The translations under genes and the position numbers were made by a program. Shown piece after piece: positions 49,125 to 59,599 of a stretch of DNA of 64,000 bases (the first letter of the stretch is position 1; every line of letters starts with the position of its first letter). The DNA is from Gordionus sp. m RMFG-2023. Its lineage: Eukaryota; Nematomorpha; Gordioida; Chordodea; Parachordodidae. Where the stretch lies: contig NC_088775.1 of the NCBI RefSeq assembly GCF_954871325.1, forward strand, positions 60,613,561 to 60,677,560, in the 5' to 3' direction. The notes under the pieces were generated by a model, which had not been told where the DNA came from, made no database searches, and was given only the letters and a program-made list of their open reading frames with translations.

Positions 49125-50038
49125 CTAAGATTATATTAAAAATTATATAGGGGAAAAAATATATATAAATTTAATATTAAAAACAATAAATATAACTTTA
49201 AAAAAGATACATATCACCCTAGAGAGGAATGGATGCTTAGTAAATTGGGATGAAGATAGAATGTATCGTTCGGGTCACCTGCAATCTGTCTCCTTTTTTG
49301 CCTAAGTTAATAAAATTAGGGGCCTCATTTCCGTACATGCCTAAGGTGTTGAGTTGATAACGATTGGTATTAAAACTGTGTTTGCTAGGCCAGCATATTT
49401 GTAATTTTTAAGGACCAATACCTTGTTAAAAATAATATTAATTATTTTAATCTTATATAAATAAATGATATTCATTTTTTTTTAAAATAATTCAGATTAG
49501 TGTTAATTTTTTTTAACATAGTAAATAAAAATTATATTCATTTTATTTAAGAATTTTTTAAGAAAATTTTAAAATTTTAAGAAAAGAATTGCTTCCCTTA
49601 CATCTAAGGGCGATTTGTCACTTTTTATATTAACATATTATATTGTATAAATTTTCTGGAGTATGAGGGGGTAGGTGGGGGATCGAGTATAGGAAAGATA
49701 TTTTTATTCGCTTTAAAACATATTTAAGTAAGCAGGCAAATTTCTACAGACTATTTGCCATGTCATAAATCACTGCGTAGTGCATCCAAAATATTTTATA
49801 TTGTAATAACAATTTTGAAGGTTACTGGTTTATAAATATTTCATATTACATTGGCTGATAATCAATAAAGTAAAAACAATAGGATCTTAACAGGGGGGGG
49901 GGCATAAAACTAAGTGAGCATTTTCCCCACGAGGCCGCTAGAAAATATCGATTTTCCGATCAGTAAAAAATGAAAAAAAAAGACCGATCAGAAAATAAAT
50001 CTAAAATTAATTATATCTTTTTATCATATAAGTTATGA
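49125..50038. other. Unassigned DNA before the split hAT
   Basis: A moderately GC-richer stretch at 49205-49430 shows no clear frame on either strand. A 10-G run lies at 49893-49902. Confidence 0.45.
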
Positions 50039-50331
50039 CTTATCTCAAGACATGTGCGCCGACAGCATTATCGGGGGCGGTGTTTCTTTTTTTTAAACGA
50101 TCGGCTGGCGGCAAATCGATTTAAACGCCGCCACAAAAATCGGCGGCGGGGCGGCGGCGTCAAATATTTTTCTAACTCAATTTTTTTTTAATTAAAATTA
50201 TTAATTCATTGGAAACACTTATAAAATAAAATTATTTATGCTTTATTATGTTTATAACTATAATTTAATGATTTTATTAAGTTAAAATTATCATATATAA
50301 TATTGGATTTATAGGGCATAATAATGATCTT

Positions 50332-51095
50332 TTAGAATTCAGAGTGAGCCCAGCTATTGGAAAATACACGCTCGCTGGGTGTGCTCGTAGTTGGAACGCA
50401 CAGGACCTTTCTGGCTAATATTGAAAGTTTTGGAAGATCCAATGCTCTTATCTTCCAAATATCTAAAAAATCTTTTATTTCTAAATTATACGGCGAAAAT
50501 AATGAATAACACTCTTTTTCTAAACTTAAATAGTCTTGTTGTTTCATATTATTGTCATGAATAGATGAATATTTCGTAGCCAATGTAAGATGTCGAATTT
50601 TGAAGCAACTTCCGTCGTTTCACATTCGGTTAATTCGTTCGTATAAGGCCATAGAGAGTTAGCGTGTTGACATAAAAATTGCACCGGAGTAATATTTTTT
50701 TTCTTTAAATATTCATTTACTATGTTTATAGATTGAAAATGAGGATCCAAAAGTGATCCTAACACCTAAGTAAAAAAATAAAACAAAGAGAAATAATATA
50801 AAAAAATAATTTATGTATTTTAAAATACTACCTGAAGATTGGTTATTGGAAATCTATGAAATTTAGTAAGCATATTTTGTTTAAGGGATGCATGGGAGGA
50901 TTATCATATTCTTTTACAATTAAATGATATTTAATTTCACTACGAAATAATAAGGATATATTTATAGTAACTCCTTTTTGGACGTATAAAAATTCAACAG
51001 ATTTTTTGAAGGTTCTAAGAAAATTTAAAAGTTCATGCACCAAGTCTCAATCGGAGTTAAATAATTTGAGATCCGGTTTCTCCATTCTATTTAAT
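50332..51095 (-). pseudogene. hAT transposase, C-terminal side piece
   Basis: Minus-strand frames in order: 50843-51043 (VHELLNFLRTFKKSVEFL), 50544-50765 (MLGSLLDPHFQSINIVNEYL, the usual ASLLDPRFK block) and 50332-50583 (FLDIWKIRALDLPKLSILAR, then VPTTSTPSERVFSN, the dimerisation block). A gap at about 50766-50842 with a splice-like 'acttAG...GTAG' neighbourhood may be an intron. Frames shift between pieces, so it is dead, but it is better preserved than the other hAT copies here. Confidence 0.85.
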
Positions 51096-51100
51096 AGAAT

Positions 51101-51557
51101 TAAAATAATTCTAACTTTTTATTTATATTTCTAAAAAATGACTCTATATTAATATTTATTAATATATATATATATATATAATCTCTCCGATTATATATAT
51201 ATTCCTTAATTTATTGATTCTCAATTGTTTCTCTTTACAATTTAATAATACTTGGTATTTATTTTACTTTATATTCAATAATTTCTACAAAAATTATATA
51301 TCACATTAATTTTATAAAATCTTGTCATAATTCTAATAATTAGTACAAAACATTTCTTTGTTTTTAACAAAACCTTCCGCGTCGATTATATATATAAAAA
51401 TATAAACAAAAATCAATATTATTACTAACTAAATATATATTTATACTGATTGACATTTATCAATCATTTAAGAATAATAGTTTAAATATATATAAAATAT
51501 ACAATATATATATGAAATAGACATCACATACAATATATATATATGAAATATACATCA
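51101..51557 (-). repeat. 3' LTR of the recent Ty3/gypsy element
   Basis: Nearly identical to 59600-60059 over about 457 bp. Starts TGATGTATATTTC on the minus strand. Confidence 0.95.
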
Positions 51558-51715
51558 CGACCGCCCTATAAAAAACCAAGACGGGGTAATAAAAAAAAAC
51601 GTGTGAAATTGAATTTTTTTACATTTATATGTTCTCTTTTTCTTCCTACAACATTTCATCTTCCTCAGTATCCATAGAATTGTATCTCTTTTGCACATCA
51701 ATTTGGTTGATCACT

Positions 51716-52150
51716 TTAGATATGGTTGATCACTTTAGATATGGTTGATCCCACTTTGATCGAATTCTGGCTTGTATTGGGTATTTTTCCATAATATTTA
51801 TATTTATTTTCCATAGGTGAATTTACTCCTACCACTGTCTTAGCTTGTATACCATTTGATCTTTTAAACATTCCATCATAATTATTCGGTGGCCACGGTC
51901 TATTTCCATATTGTTTACTACGAGATTCAATCTCATTTATTTTATGATAATCTTTGTACGTAACCCCCGACGTTACATTATTATTTTTACCACAAAAATA
52001 ACTTGGTCCTGGAATTTCATCCATTTCACTAAGATGATATTCACAATCTTGAGCTTGTAGCACACGGGTTGGAATAGTGCACTCCTTTATTTTATGTCCA
52101 TAGCTTTTACATCTAAAGCAACGATGGAATACTTCAGCTCTTTGTTTTTT
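51716..52150 (-). CDS. Zinc-knuckle frame 3' of pol
   Basis: An open frame on the minus strand, from about 52150 to 51716. It starts with HRCFRCKSYGHKIKEC, a perfect CX2CX4HX4C knuckle, followed by EYHLSEMDEIPGPSYFCG and a polar region rich in Asn, Lys and Tyr. It has no transmembrane or envelope-like features. Ty3/gypsy elements normally keep knuckles in Gag, so this position after pol is unusual; it may be an accessory frame of the element or captured Gag sequence. Its first ATG is not obvious, so expression would need splicing or fusion. Confidence 0.6.
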   Translation of the reverse strand, partial: KKQRAEVFHRCFRCKSYGHKIKECTIPTRVLQAQDCEYHLSEMDEIPGPSYFCGKNNNVTSGVTYKDYHKINEIESRSKQYGNRPWPPNNYDGMFKRSNGIQAKTVVGVNSPMENKYKYYGKIPNTSQNSIKVGSTISKVINHI

Positions 52151-52551
52151 TTATTCCATTATTTTTTTTTATTATTTTCACATACATAATGTGTTCTTGT
52201 AAATCTAATTTATAATTCATATTTTTAAATTTTAATTTTGAAAAATAATTTGTTAAATTTTCTCTTTATAAATTAATAATTATTAAATAATATATTTCTA
52301 TTTTATATATATATATGATAATTTTCCCATTTCAAATTACATTAACACTAATTTTTATGAAAAACAACTTTCATGTTATTTCCTTTTACAAAAATATGTT
52401 ACTTTTCACTTTACATTTAAAATAAGAAATCACTAATTATCCATTTTCAATATTTTTTTTTAACATATAAAAGATTCACTATTACCCCTATACCATTCCC
52501 ATTAAAATAATAATAATTTTCTCGAAAACACCATTCGTTTATTTTCTTTAA

Positions 52552-54211
52552 CCCTTCACTACATAGGTGAAAAAAACTCCCGCGGTTACATAGGTGGGGT
52601 CTATTTTACCCCAAATTTTAAATAGCTATATCTCAGAAAATAATAAAATTTAAGAACTAAAATTTTATATACTTATTGTAAAAATATTAGAGATAATAAA
52701 TACAAAATTTCTAGATTTACATTTATTTATAAATAAAGTTATGATATATTTACTAAAGCTGCTCAAAAAAAAATCTTTTTTTTGGAACTTTCCTTAATCA
52801 TATGATATGACCAAAAATAAATGAATGGAAGCAAATTTGATTATATATTTTATTAATTCAATATTTTATAGTAATAATTAAATGAATTTTATAATAAAAC
52901 ATCAGATATTAAAAAAAATATTTGATATTAAAGTTCATGCACTTTTTTTAATAAAACATTCACGACATGTTACATAAATATGATCTTTGCATATAAATTT
53001 TGAAGAATTTGAACAAATAAATGAGGATTTCTTGTCCCTAACCTTAGACAAGAGGGGCACCTTCCTTTTTGTTTGGTTGAAATAGGTTTTAATTCCTCTA
53101 TATTTAGCATGTTCCCAATATTATCCCTTAGTAGTTTATTAACATGTGGGTTTTCATATCTATTACTCATTAATAGAGTTATTAGCTCCATTGCTAATAA
53201 TTTTATAAACTTTGATCTATTAATCTCCTTTAAATTATTGGATTTATAAATTATTAAAGAATTTATGCAAGATATATTCAACAAGTTATAAAAAATTGTC
53301 ATGGCCATCTATTTGTTATTCTGGATATTGAATAATTTGAACATAGCTGATCCACAACATCAACACCAGCTTTGGTGAGATTGTAAAATGTGATAATTTC
53401 TGGTTTTTTCAAATCCCCAGTTGATGTATCAATATTGTTATCATAGTGAAGGGTAGAAAGCATCATGCTTATACTTTTTTGGTACATATGATACTAATGT
53501 CATATTATATTAGCAGGCAAATAAACTTGAACAAATATCTTTTTTTTAAATTAAATGATGTTGGAAACTGCTATTTATTTTTTCTTAAAGTTCCTACTAT
53601 TGTTAATGAATGGGAATTTAATAAATATAGCAAGTTCATAACTGGTAAACCAGTTATCTGTGGTGACATTCCTATTACTCTTAAAAATGGGCTGAATTAA
53701 CCTTTCAACCACATCAAAAGGCTTATTTCTCAATTTATAAGGGCTGATTGCCAGCATATAATTCTATTTTCAAAGTATAAAATGTCACTAGAATAATTCA
53801 AATTAAAAATCAATGTTAAATTTATGATTTTTTACTCCACCGAAAAAATAAATAATATAAAATTTTCAAATTTAAAGTCATATATATCAATCAAAAAATA
53901 GATATAATTATATTTTTTTCAATTATATTTATTAACCTGACATACATAAATATAATTAGTAACAAAAAAAAAATTGGATTTAAAAAAAAAATTACATCAT
54001 TACATAGGTGGGGTATATTTTACCCCAAGCTCAACAAATAGCATATATCTCAAAAACTATCAAATCAATAATCATGAAATTTGGAAGTTGTATTCCTTGT
54101 TACAAAATATTAAACTACTGAAAAAATCAGGTCGGAATATCTTCTAGCTTTTGTATTACAAAGATTATAAAAGTTGTGGGGTCCTATTTACCCCACCTTT
54201 GTAGTGAAGGG
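52552..54211 (-). mobile_element. piggyBac element, internally deleted
   Basis: TTAA at 52548-52551 and 54212-54215 flank inverted ends CCCTTCACTACATAGGTG and, from the right, CCCTTCACTACAAAGGTG (17 of 18). Subterminal copies of 'acataggtggggt...ttttacccca' occur at both ends. At 1.66 kb it is shorter than a full piggyBac (usually 2-2.5 kb or more). It lies in the 3' part of the recent Ty3/gypsy element. Confidence 0.92.
52970..53757 (-). pseudogene. piggyBac transposase, C-terminal two thirds (broken)
   Basis: Three minus-strand frames in order. 53575-53757 has NRNVTTDNWFTSYELA, holding the second catalytic Asp. 53299-53487 has ITFYNLTKAGVDVVDQLCSN and ISRITNRWP, holding the third catalytic Asp. 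52970-53308 ends with a Cys-rich RCPSCLRLG and CRECFIKK-like tail. The N-terminal part with the first catalytic Asp is absent, consistent with an internal deletion, and the frames shift between pieces. It cannot encode a working enzyme. Confidence 0.9.
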
Positions 54212-54710
54212 TTAAAAAAAATTTTTTTTTATCTTCACTTGTCTAGCGCATGAAATATAAACTTGTGTCTTTCTCCCTTAAAAATAAATAAAATTTCACT
54301 TTTCTTATAAACACATAAAACATATTATTCTTTTCCTCTTTATAAAAAAATGGTATAAAATTGTTTTATATGATCTCCACAAGTGTATATTTTTGATAAT
54401 TTTATCATTATCATGATTAATTTTACATGGAATAATTGGCTCACATTGCCTTTTATTTTTCATCCACAAAAAGAAACAAATTCTCCTATTAACATGGTCA
54501 TAGCCTTGTATTAACTGAGACCAATATTAACTAATCCTACTTAAGAATTTTTATTTCTATGTATTCATATAAATTTACTCTTAAAATTATTGAATTACAA
54601 AAATATTTATTAAATGTGATAGACATCCACCAATCCCAATTAAGCATATTCTCATTGTTATTTTTTCATAAAAATTTATCTTTAACATTATTTAAATATA
54701 AAAATAAATT

Positions 54711-54907
54711 TGTCCTAAAAATTTATAGGAACTAACATTCCGGTTTTTAGGAACTGAATATTTATCTTCTTTATTAAATACTCTAATAAATTATTATGAC
54801 TTACAAGAAATAGTTTTGTCCCAAAAAAAATTTTATAGGAACTAACCATTCCGGTTTCTATGAACTAACTATTTATCTTTATTATATACCCTAATAAAAT
54901 CATTATG
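54711..54907 (-). repeat. ~114-bp direct duplication at the pol 3' end
   Basis: 'ttataggaactaac(c)attccggttt' to 'taataaa(a)t(c/t)attatgac' occurs at 54720-54803 and again at 54833-54910. The second copy includes the last codons of pol. Confidence 0.75.
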
Positions 54908-57900
54908 ACGTACTCCCACAGTACCATTATCAAATCTTATGTTACACAATTTATTCCCAATATTATCTAACACAATACCTTTTTCCCATTTTTTTTTATG
55001 GTCAAAAAGTCTTCCCCAAATAATTTGACCCACAGTGAATTTTATATTACTTTTACCATAAGATAATATATTGTCAATCTCTTTTGACTTAAGAAAATCT
55101 AAAGGTAATCTGGTTCTTCTACCCAAAAATAATTCGACAGGAGTAACTCCCTCTTTATTCCTTGAATTATTATAACATAACTGGGCCAACCAGACTTCAT
55201 TTTTTCCTTGTTTATATTTCTTTAACCAATTTTTCACTATGGCTACCATTCTTTCAGCCTGGCTATTAGAGCTAGGATGATAAGGTGGAGTCAAAATATG
55301 GTTAATTTTAATCGAATTACAAAATTGTTTAAAATTTTCAATTATAAAAGCCGGACCTCCATCCGATACAATTATTTTAGGAATACCAAATTTAGCCCAT
55401 TTTTGTAATAATTTAATAACAACTTTAGTTGTTAACCCTTGAACCTCTTCAAATTCAATCCACTTGGAATATGAATCCACCACTAAAAAATATGATTTTT
55501 TATCCAATTCAAAAAAATCAATGTGGAGACGATCCCATGGTTTCTTTGATTTTGGCCATATTTGTCCCATCTCTTTACGGGGCATAACGGCACAGGTATT
55601 ACATGGAACACATTCCTTTGTAATTTTTTCTATATCATTACCCATTCCAGGCCACCACACATATTCACGAGCCCAAGATTTCATTTTACTTTGACCCTGA
55701 TGTCCTGCATGTAATAAATTAATTATTTTAGCGCGTAATTTCAAAGGAATTACTGCCCTATTTCCCCTCATTAAACAATCATCCACCACAGATAATTCTT
55801 TTTCAAATCTTTGAAAAACTTTATAATTATTTTTCCATGGTTTTCTTCCCGTTAAAAATAATTTTATTTGTCTTAATACTTTATCTTTTAAAGTATAAGA
55901 TTTGAGATCTTCCCACGTTGTAGGACCTCCTTTTAACATATATGATAAAGTTCTCACTAAAGCATCTTCTCTATCTATAATCATATTATCAATTATTTCA
56001 GGAGTAGCACAACCTGCTCCTAATCTTGATAATATATCAGGCAAATGATTTTCTCTTCCTCGCCTATATTTTATTTCAACATTAAAACTTCCCACAAGTA
56101 ACAACCACCGTTGTAACCTTGGAGACATCATTAATTCCTTGTTATCTTTCTTAAACAAATGAATTAATGGTTTATGATCGGTATAAATCACAAATCTTTT
56201 ACCGATCAAATATTCGCGACATTTGGTCAACCCAAAAATAATCGCTAAGGCCTCCTGTTTTATAACAGAGTACCTCGTTTCAACTTCATGAAATATTCTC
56301 GAAAAAAAAATAATTGGTCTCTCTAAACCATCAATGACATGTAATAAGGCCCCTCCGACACATTTATTTGGCTCATCAACAGCAAGAATTATCTTCAAGT
56401 CATTATTAAAACACACTAAAATTGGTTCCTCACCAATTTTTCTCTTTAAATGTTCGAAAGCGTTTTTTTGTTCAATTTTCCACTCAAAATTGACGCCTTT
56501 TTTTAATAAATCATATAGTGGAGTTGCAATTTTTGCAAAATTATCCACAAATCTATGATAATAATTTATCATGCCCATAAAAGACTGCACTTCAGCTTTA
56601 TTACTAGGCTGATTTATGTTCAAAATATTTTTTAAATTTTTATCAAGCGGCTTTACTTCAATTCCATTAATTTGATGACCTAAATACACTATTTCGGTGA
56701 CACCTAGAATACTTTTCTCATTACTAGCTTTTAAACCTTTATCTTGAATTCTCTTGAAAACCTCTTCAAGACGTTGATTATGTTGTTCTGGCGTCACTCC
56801 AGTTATCAACACATCATCCATATAATAAAATACGCCTTCCAAACCCTGGAAAACTGATGCCATTGTTCTCTGAAAAATCGGTGCAGATACACTTAATCCA
56901 AAAGGTAATCTACAAAATGCAAATAATCCTTTAGGCGTTGTTATTGTCAACAATTTTTGAATTTCTTCTTTCAAAGGCAATTGTAAATATGCTGATGAAA
57001 AGTCAACTTTTGAAAAATATTTGGCTCCCTTTAAATTTGCCAAAATTTCTTCAATTCGAGGTAATGGATATTTCACTTCCACAACCCATTTGTTAAGTGT
57101 TACTCGAAAATCTGCACATAATCTAAATTTTCCATTCGATTTTTTAACAGGTACTAATGGTGTAGCCCATTCACTATATTCCACAGGAATAATAATACCA
57201 TCATTAACCCATTTATCTAATTCTTCGTTGATTTCCTTTTTCCACTCAAAAGGAACTCTACGACACGCTAAGAAAATAGATGAAAATCCCTCTTTTAATT
57301 TTAAATCTACTTGATAATCATTTAGACATCCCAATGTGTCTTCAAAAATTATACCATATTTTTCAACTAAAATAGGTATAGCATTTTTAACTCTATTAAA
57401 TTCATTAATTTCATTATAATTTTTTTTATCATTATCAATTTCACTATTGATTTCAGATGGATTTGAATACATCATGGGTTTCGCATGATATTCACAAATA
57501 TTATTATTAACTATAGATTCTTTCATTTCACTCATTAATTTATTCATTTCTCTTTCTTTAAGTTTTTCTCTTACTTCATTAGCCATTATTTTTCTTTCGG
57601 CATTTTCTTTAGCCAATTCGCTATCAATGATAAATAAATCCCAATAATTATTTCGAGGTCCCAATTTGGTAATCCAATCCCAACCCATAATTGTTTCAAC
57701 ATTTTTATTCACTATCCATAAATCTAAAATTATAGGAATATCATGGAAAATAACATCCCACTGAGTTCTACCCAAAACTTTGATTTCAGATCCATCAAAT
57801 TGTTTTATACACATATTTTGTCTTTCAACAATACCATTCGGCCAATATTTATAAAAATTTTCACTAGACATTATTGAAATACTTGCCCCGGTATCAAATA

Positions 57901-58048
57901 ACATTTCAACCATTTGTCCACCAAATTTTAAATTAATATGAGGACATGAACTCTGTTCCTTTGCTCCCTCAGTTATTAAATTTTTAGGCATTTTAATGGG
58001 CTGAATGACATTTATTTTAATCTCATTGTCAATATATTTGATATTCAT
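54869..58048 (-). CDS. Ty3/gypsy Pol polyprotein
   Basis: 1059 codons in one open frame. Domains in order: aspartic protease with LFDTGAS near residue 52; reverse transcriptase with FRLCADFR, FSKVDFSSAYLQLPL, LFAFCRLPFGL and YYMDDVLITG near residue 405; RNase H starting ILAVDEPNKCVGGALLHV near 560 and containing YTDHKPL; integrase with the zinc-binding HAGHQGQ...CVPCNTC near 785-830, and catalytic-core segments LHIDFFELD, IVSDGGPAF and NSQAERMVAIVKN; and a C-terminal module with ELFLGRRTRLPLDFL. The order protease-RT-RNase H-integrase places it in Ty3/gypsy (Metaviridae). All catalytic signatures are present. The plus-strand frames at 55464-57314 are shadows. Confidence 0.97.
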   Translation of the reverse strand: MNIKYIDNEIKINVIQPIKMPKNLITEGAKEQSSCPHINLKFGGQMVEMLFDTGASISIMSSENFYKYWPNGIVERQNMCIKQFDGSEIKVLGRTQWDVIFHDIPIILDLWIVNKNVETIMGWDWITKLGPRNNYWDLFIIDSELAKENAERKIMANEVREKLKEREMNKLMSEMKESIVNNNICEYHAKPMMYSNPSEINSEIDNDKKNYNEINEFNRVKNAIPILVEKYGIIFEDTLGCLNDYQVDLKLKEGFSSIFLACRRVPFEWKKEINEELDKWVNDGIIIPVEYSEWATPLVPVKKSNGKFRLCADFRVTLNKWVVEVKYPLPRIEEILANLKGAKYFSKVDFSSAYLQLPLKEEIQKLLTITTPKGLFAFCRLPFGLSVSAPIFQRTMASVFQGLEGVFYYMDDVLITGVTPEQHNQRLEEVFKRIQDKGLKASNEKSILGVTEIVYLGHQINGIEVKPLDKNLKNILNINQPSNKAEVQSFMGMINYYHRFVDNFAKIATPLYDLLKKGVNFEWKIEQKNAFEHLKRKIGEEPILVCFNNDLKIILAVDEPNKCVGGALLHVIDGLERPIIFFSRIFHEVETRYSVIKQEALAIIFGLTKCREYLIGKRFVIYTDHKPLIHLFKKDNKELMMSPRLQRWLLLVGSFNVEIKYRRGRENHLPDILSRLGAGCATPEIIDNMIIDREDALVRTLSYMLKGGPTTWEDLKSYTLKDKVLRQIKLFLTGRKPWKNNYKVFQRFEKELSVVDDCLMRGNRAVIPLKLRAKIINLLHAGHQGQSKMKSWAREYVWWPGMGNDIEKITKECVPCNTCAVMPRKEMGQIWPKSKKPWDRLHIDFFELDKKSYFLVVDSYSKWIEFEEVQGLTTKVVIKLLQKWAKFGIPKIIVSDGGPAFIIENFKQFCNSIKINHILTPPYHPSSNSQAERMVAIVKNWLKKYKQGKNEVWLAQLCYNNSRNKEGVTPVELFLGRRTRLPLDFLKSKEIDNILSYGKSNIKFTVGQIIWGRLFDHKKKWEKGIVLDNIGNKLCNIRFDNGTVGVRHNDFIRVYNKDK

Positions 58049-58101
58049 ACCTAAATTCTTCTCAGAATTTAAAAGTCTCTGAATTTCATTTATGGTTTTA
58101 T

Positions 58102-58434
58102 TTAAAATTTCCCCAAATTCTTTATTTCATCAAAATGACAATAAAAATTCCCAACTTTACAACTCTTTTTATTCGAGTTAAATTTCAATGTATAATCCTC
58201 ATTCCCATGATGATTATCTATTTTAATATATATATCCACAAAATTTTTAATAAAATTATATATATCACAAAATTTAATATTTTCAAAAATTAATTTATCT
58301 ATTTTTATATGATTCTCTTTCAAATCATTTAGTCACTGTGACCCACTCACACTTTGTATACAATGGATAGCAATGTGTCCCATTTCTTCACATTTGAAAC
58401 ACATTCTATCATAATCTGTATTAGATATCTCCAT
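58102..58434 (-). CDS. Small frames between gag and pol, third knuckle
   Basis: A 33-codon frame (58333-58434) starts where the preceding gag-side frame stops and holds CFKCEEMGHIAIHC, a third zinc knuckle. A 73-codon frame (58102-58323) follows, rich in Lys, Asn and Ile. The intervals are short and typical of the gag-pol junction of these elements. Function beyond nucleic-acid binding by the knuckle is not inferable. Confidence 0.6.
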
Positions 58435-58899
58435 TTAATCTACATTTTTTATAATAGGACTCTGTATATTTCTAACCACCGGTTGTAACACTACCGAGGT
58501 TCTTTGTGGAAATCCACTTTTAAAATTGGCTTCTTTCAACATGCAATTTCTTTTTATATGTCCTACAAAACCACATATATGACACACTATGTCATTTTTT
58601 TCACTTGGTTTTGCAGTCACATTTTCATTAGTTTTTCGGTCTCTTGAATAACAATTTTTACTTATATGTCCTTTTTTTCCACAAAATTCACAACTTTCAA
58701 TCACATTATTATTTTTGATTTTTAAGTTGGAAACATCTCTGGATAAATTTTTCATATTTTCTCTCATTTCTCTAATTTCACTTAAAATTATAGATTCCTC
58801 GGTACTTTGTCTCAAAGTATTATCTGTTTTATTATTTTTCAAAATTTCTTCTGGCTTTTTACTTAAAACCTCAGAAATTTTCTCTTTAAATCCAATCAC
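58435..58899 (-). CDS. Gag-side frame with two zinc knuckles
   Basis: 154 codons. The first half is a predicted coiled-coil-like Glu/Lys-rich stretch (SEIREMRENMKNLSRDVSNL). The second half has CEFCGKKGHISKNC and CHICGFVGHIKRNC, two canonical CX2CX4HX4C knuckles that bind the element RNA, with basic linkers. It follows the frame at 58903-59253 with only three bases between them. Confidence 0.8.
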   Translation of the reverse strand: MIGFKEKISEVLSKKPEEILKNNKTDNTLRQSTEESIILSEIREMRENMKNLSRDVSNLKIKNNNVIESCEFCGKKGHISKNCYSRDRKTNENVTAKPSEKNDIVCHICGFVGHIKRNCMLKEANFKSGFPQRTSVVLQPVVRNIQSPIIKNVD

Positions 58900-58902
58900 A
58901 AT

Positions 58903-59253
58903 TTAATCTATTTTTTTATTGATATCCTCCGATATTTCAATGTTTTGAAGAAATTTAAATACGTCACCCGTATCTAAATTTTTATCATTTTTTTCTTCAA
59001 CATATTTTTTAACATTTAAATTTTTTAATTCTAACAAAATTAAATGTAAACTATTTTTTATATCTTCATTAATATCTGGAGATTTCACCAAAACTTTAGG
59101 AATTAAATTTTCGGTATTTGTATTTTTTATTTCAATTTCTCTATTTTTAAGAGATCTTCTTTTTATTTTCCTTATTAATTGTTTCATTATAATTAAGATT
59201 ACATAAAACACAAAAAAAATTAATGCAGTAATTACATTATTAGTCATATCCAC
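58903..59253 (-). CDS. Gag-side frame with N-terminal hydrophobic segment
   Basis: 116 codons starting at 59253. Residues 8-24 (ITALIFFVFYVILIIMK) form a strong hydrophobic segment followed by a basic cluster (KQLIRKIKRRSLKNR), a layout expected of a membrane anchor with the rest in the cytosol; this is unusual for Ty3/gypsy Gag. The remainder is Lys/Asn/Glu-rich with no knuckle. It sits about 350 bp from the 5' LTR, the usual Gag position. Confidence 0.65.
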   Translation of the reverse strand: MDMTNNVITALIFFVFYVILIIMKQLIRKIKRRSLKNREIEIKNTNTENLIPKVLVKSPDINEDIKNSLHLILLELKNLNVKKYVEEKNDKNLDTGDVFKFLQNIEISEDINKKID

Positions 59254-59599
59254 TTTATTAAAATTCGAATTAAATATTTTATTAAAATTACTCTTAAAAT
59301 TATTTTATTAATATTATGCTTATTATAATTATCATTAAAATGAAAAGCCATTTTTTCATTAATTATCCAAAATTTAAAATTTTATCTTATATATTTCTAA
59401 TTTTAATCCAAAAAATCTTACTATTGCGTTGTGTAATTTATAATATAAAAATAAATTTCTTACCTTTAAATATCCGGAATCCACTAATGTTTTTAGGAAC
59501 CCGGTCCTCGAAAATCTTTTTCTTGATTAATAACTTCTGAAATTTTCTTAACAAAATCACCCTAATAAGAGTTAACGAATCCTGGTACCACTGCACCAA

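Noticed and set aside
48506-49150. Several frames of 64-105 codons on both strands
   Set aside because: They are translations of the purine/pyrimidine array and A/T blocks of foldback element 3 (endless KKGKFP or FPFLF text), not genes.
55464-57314. Plus-strand frames of 74-97 codons
   Set aside because: Antisense shadows of the 1059-codon Pol frame.
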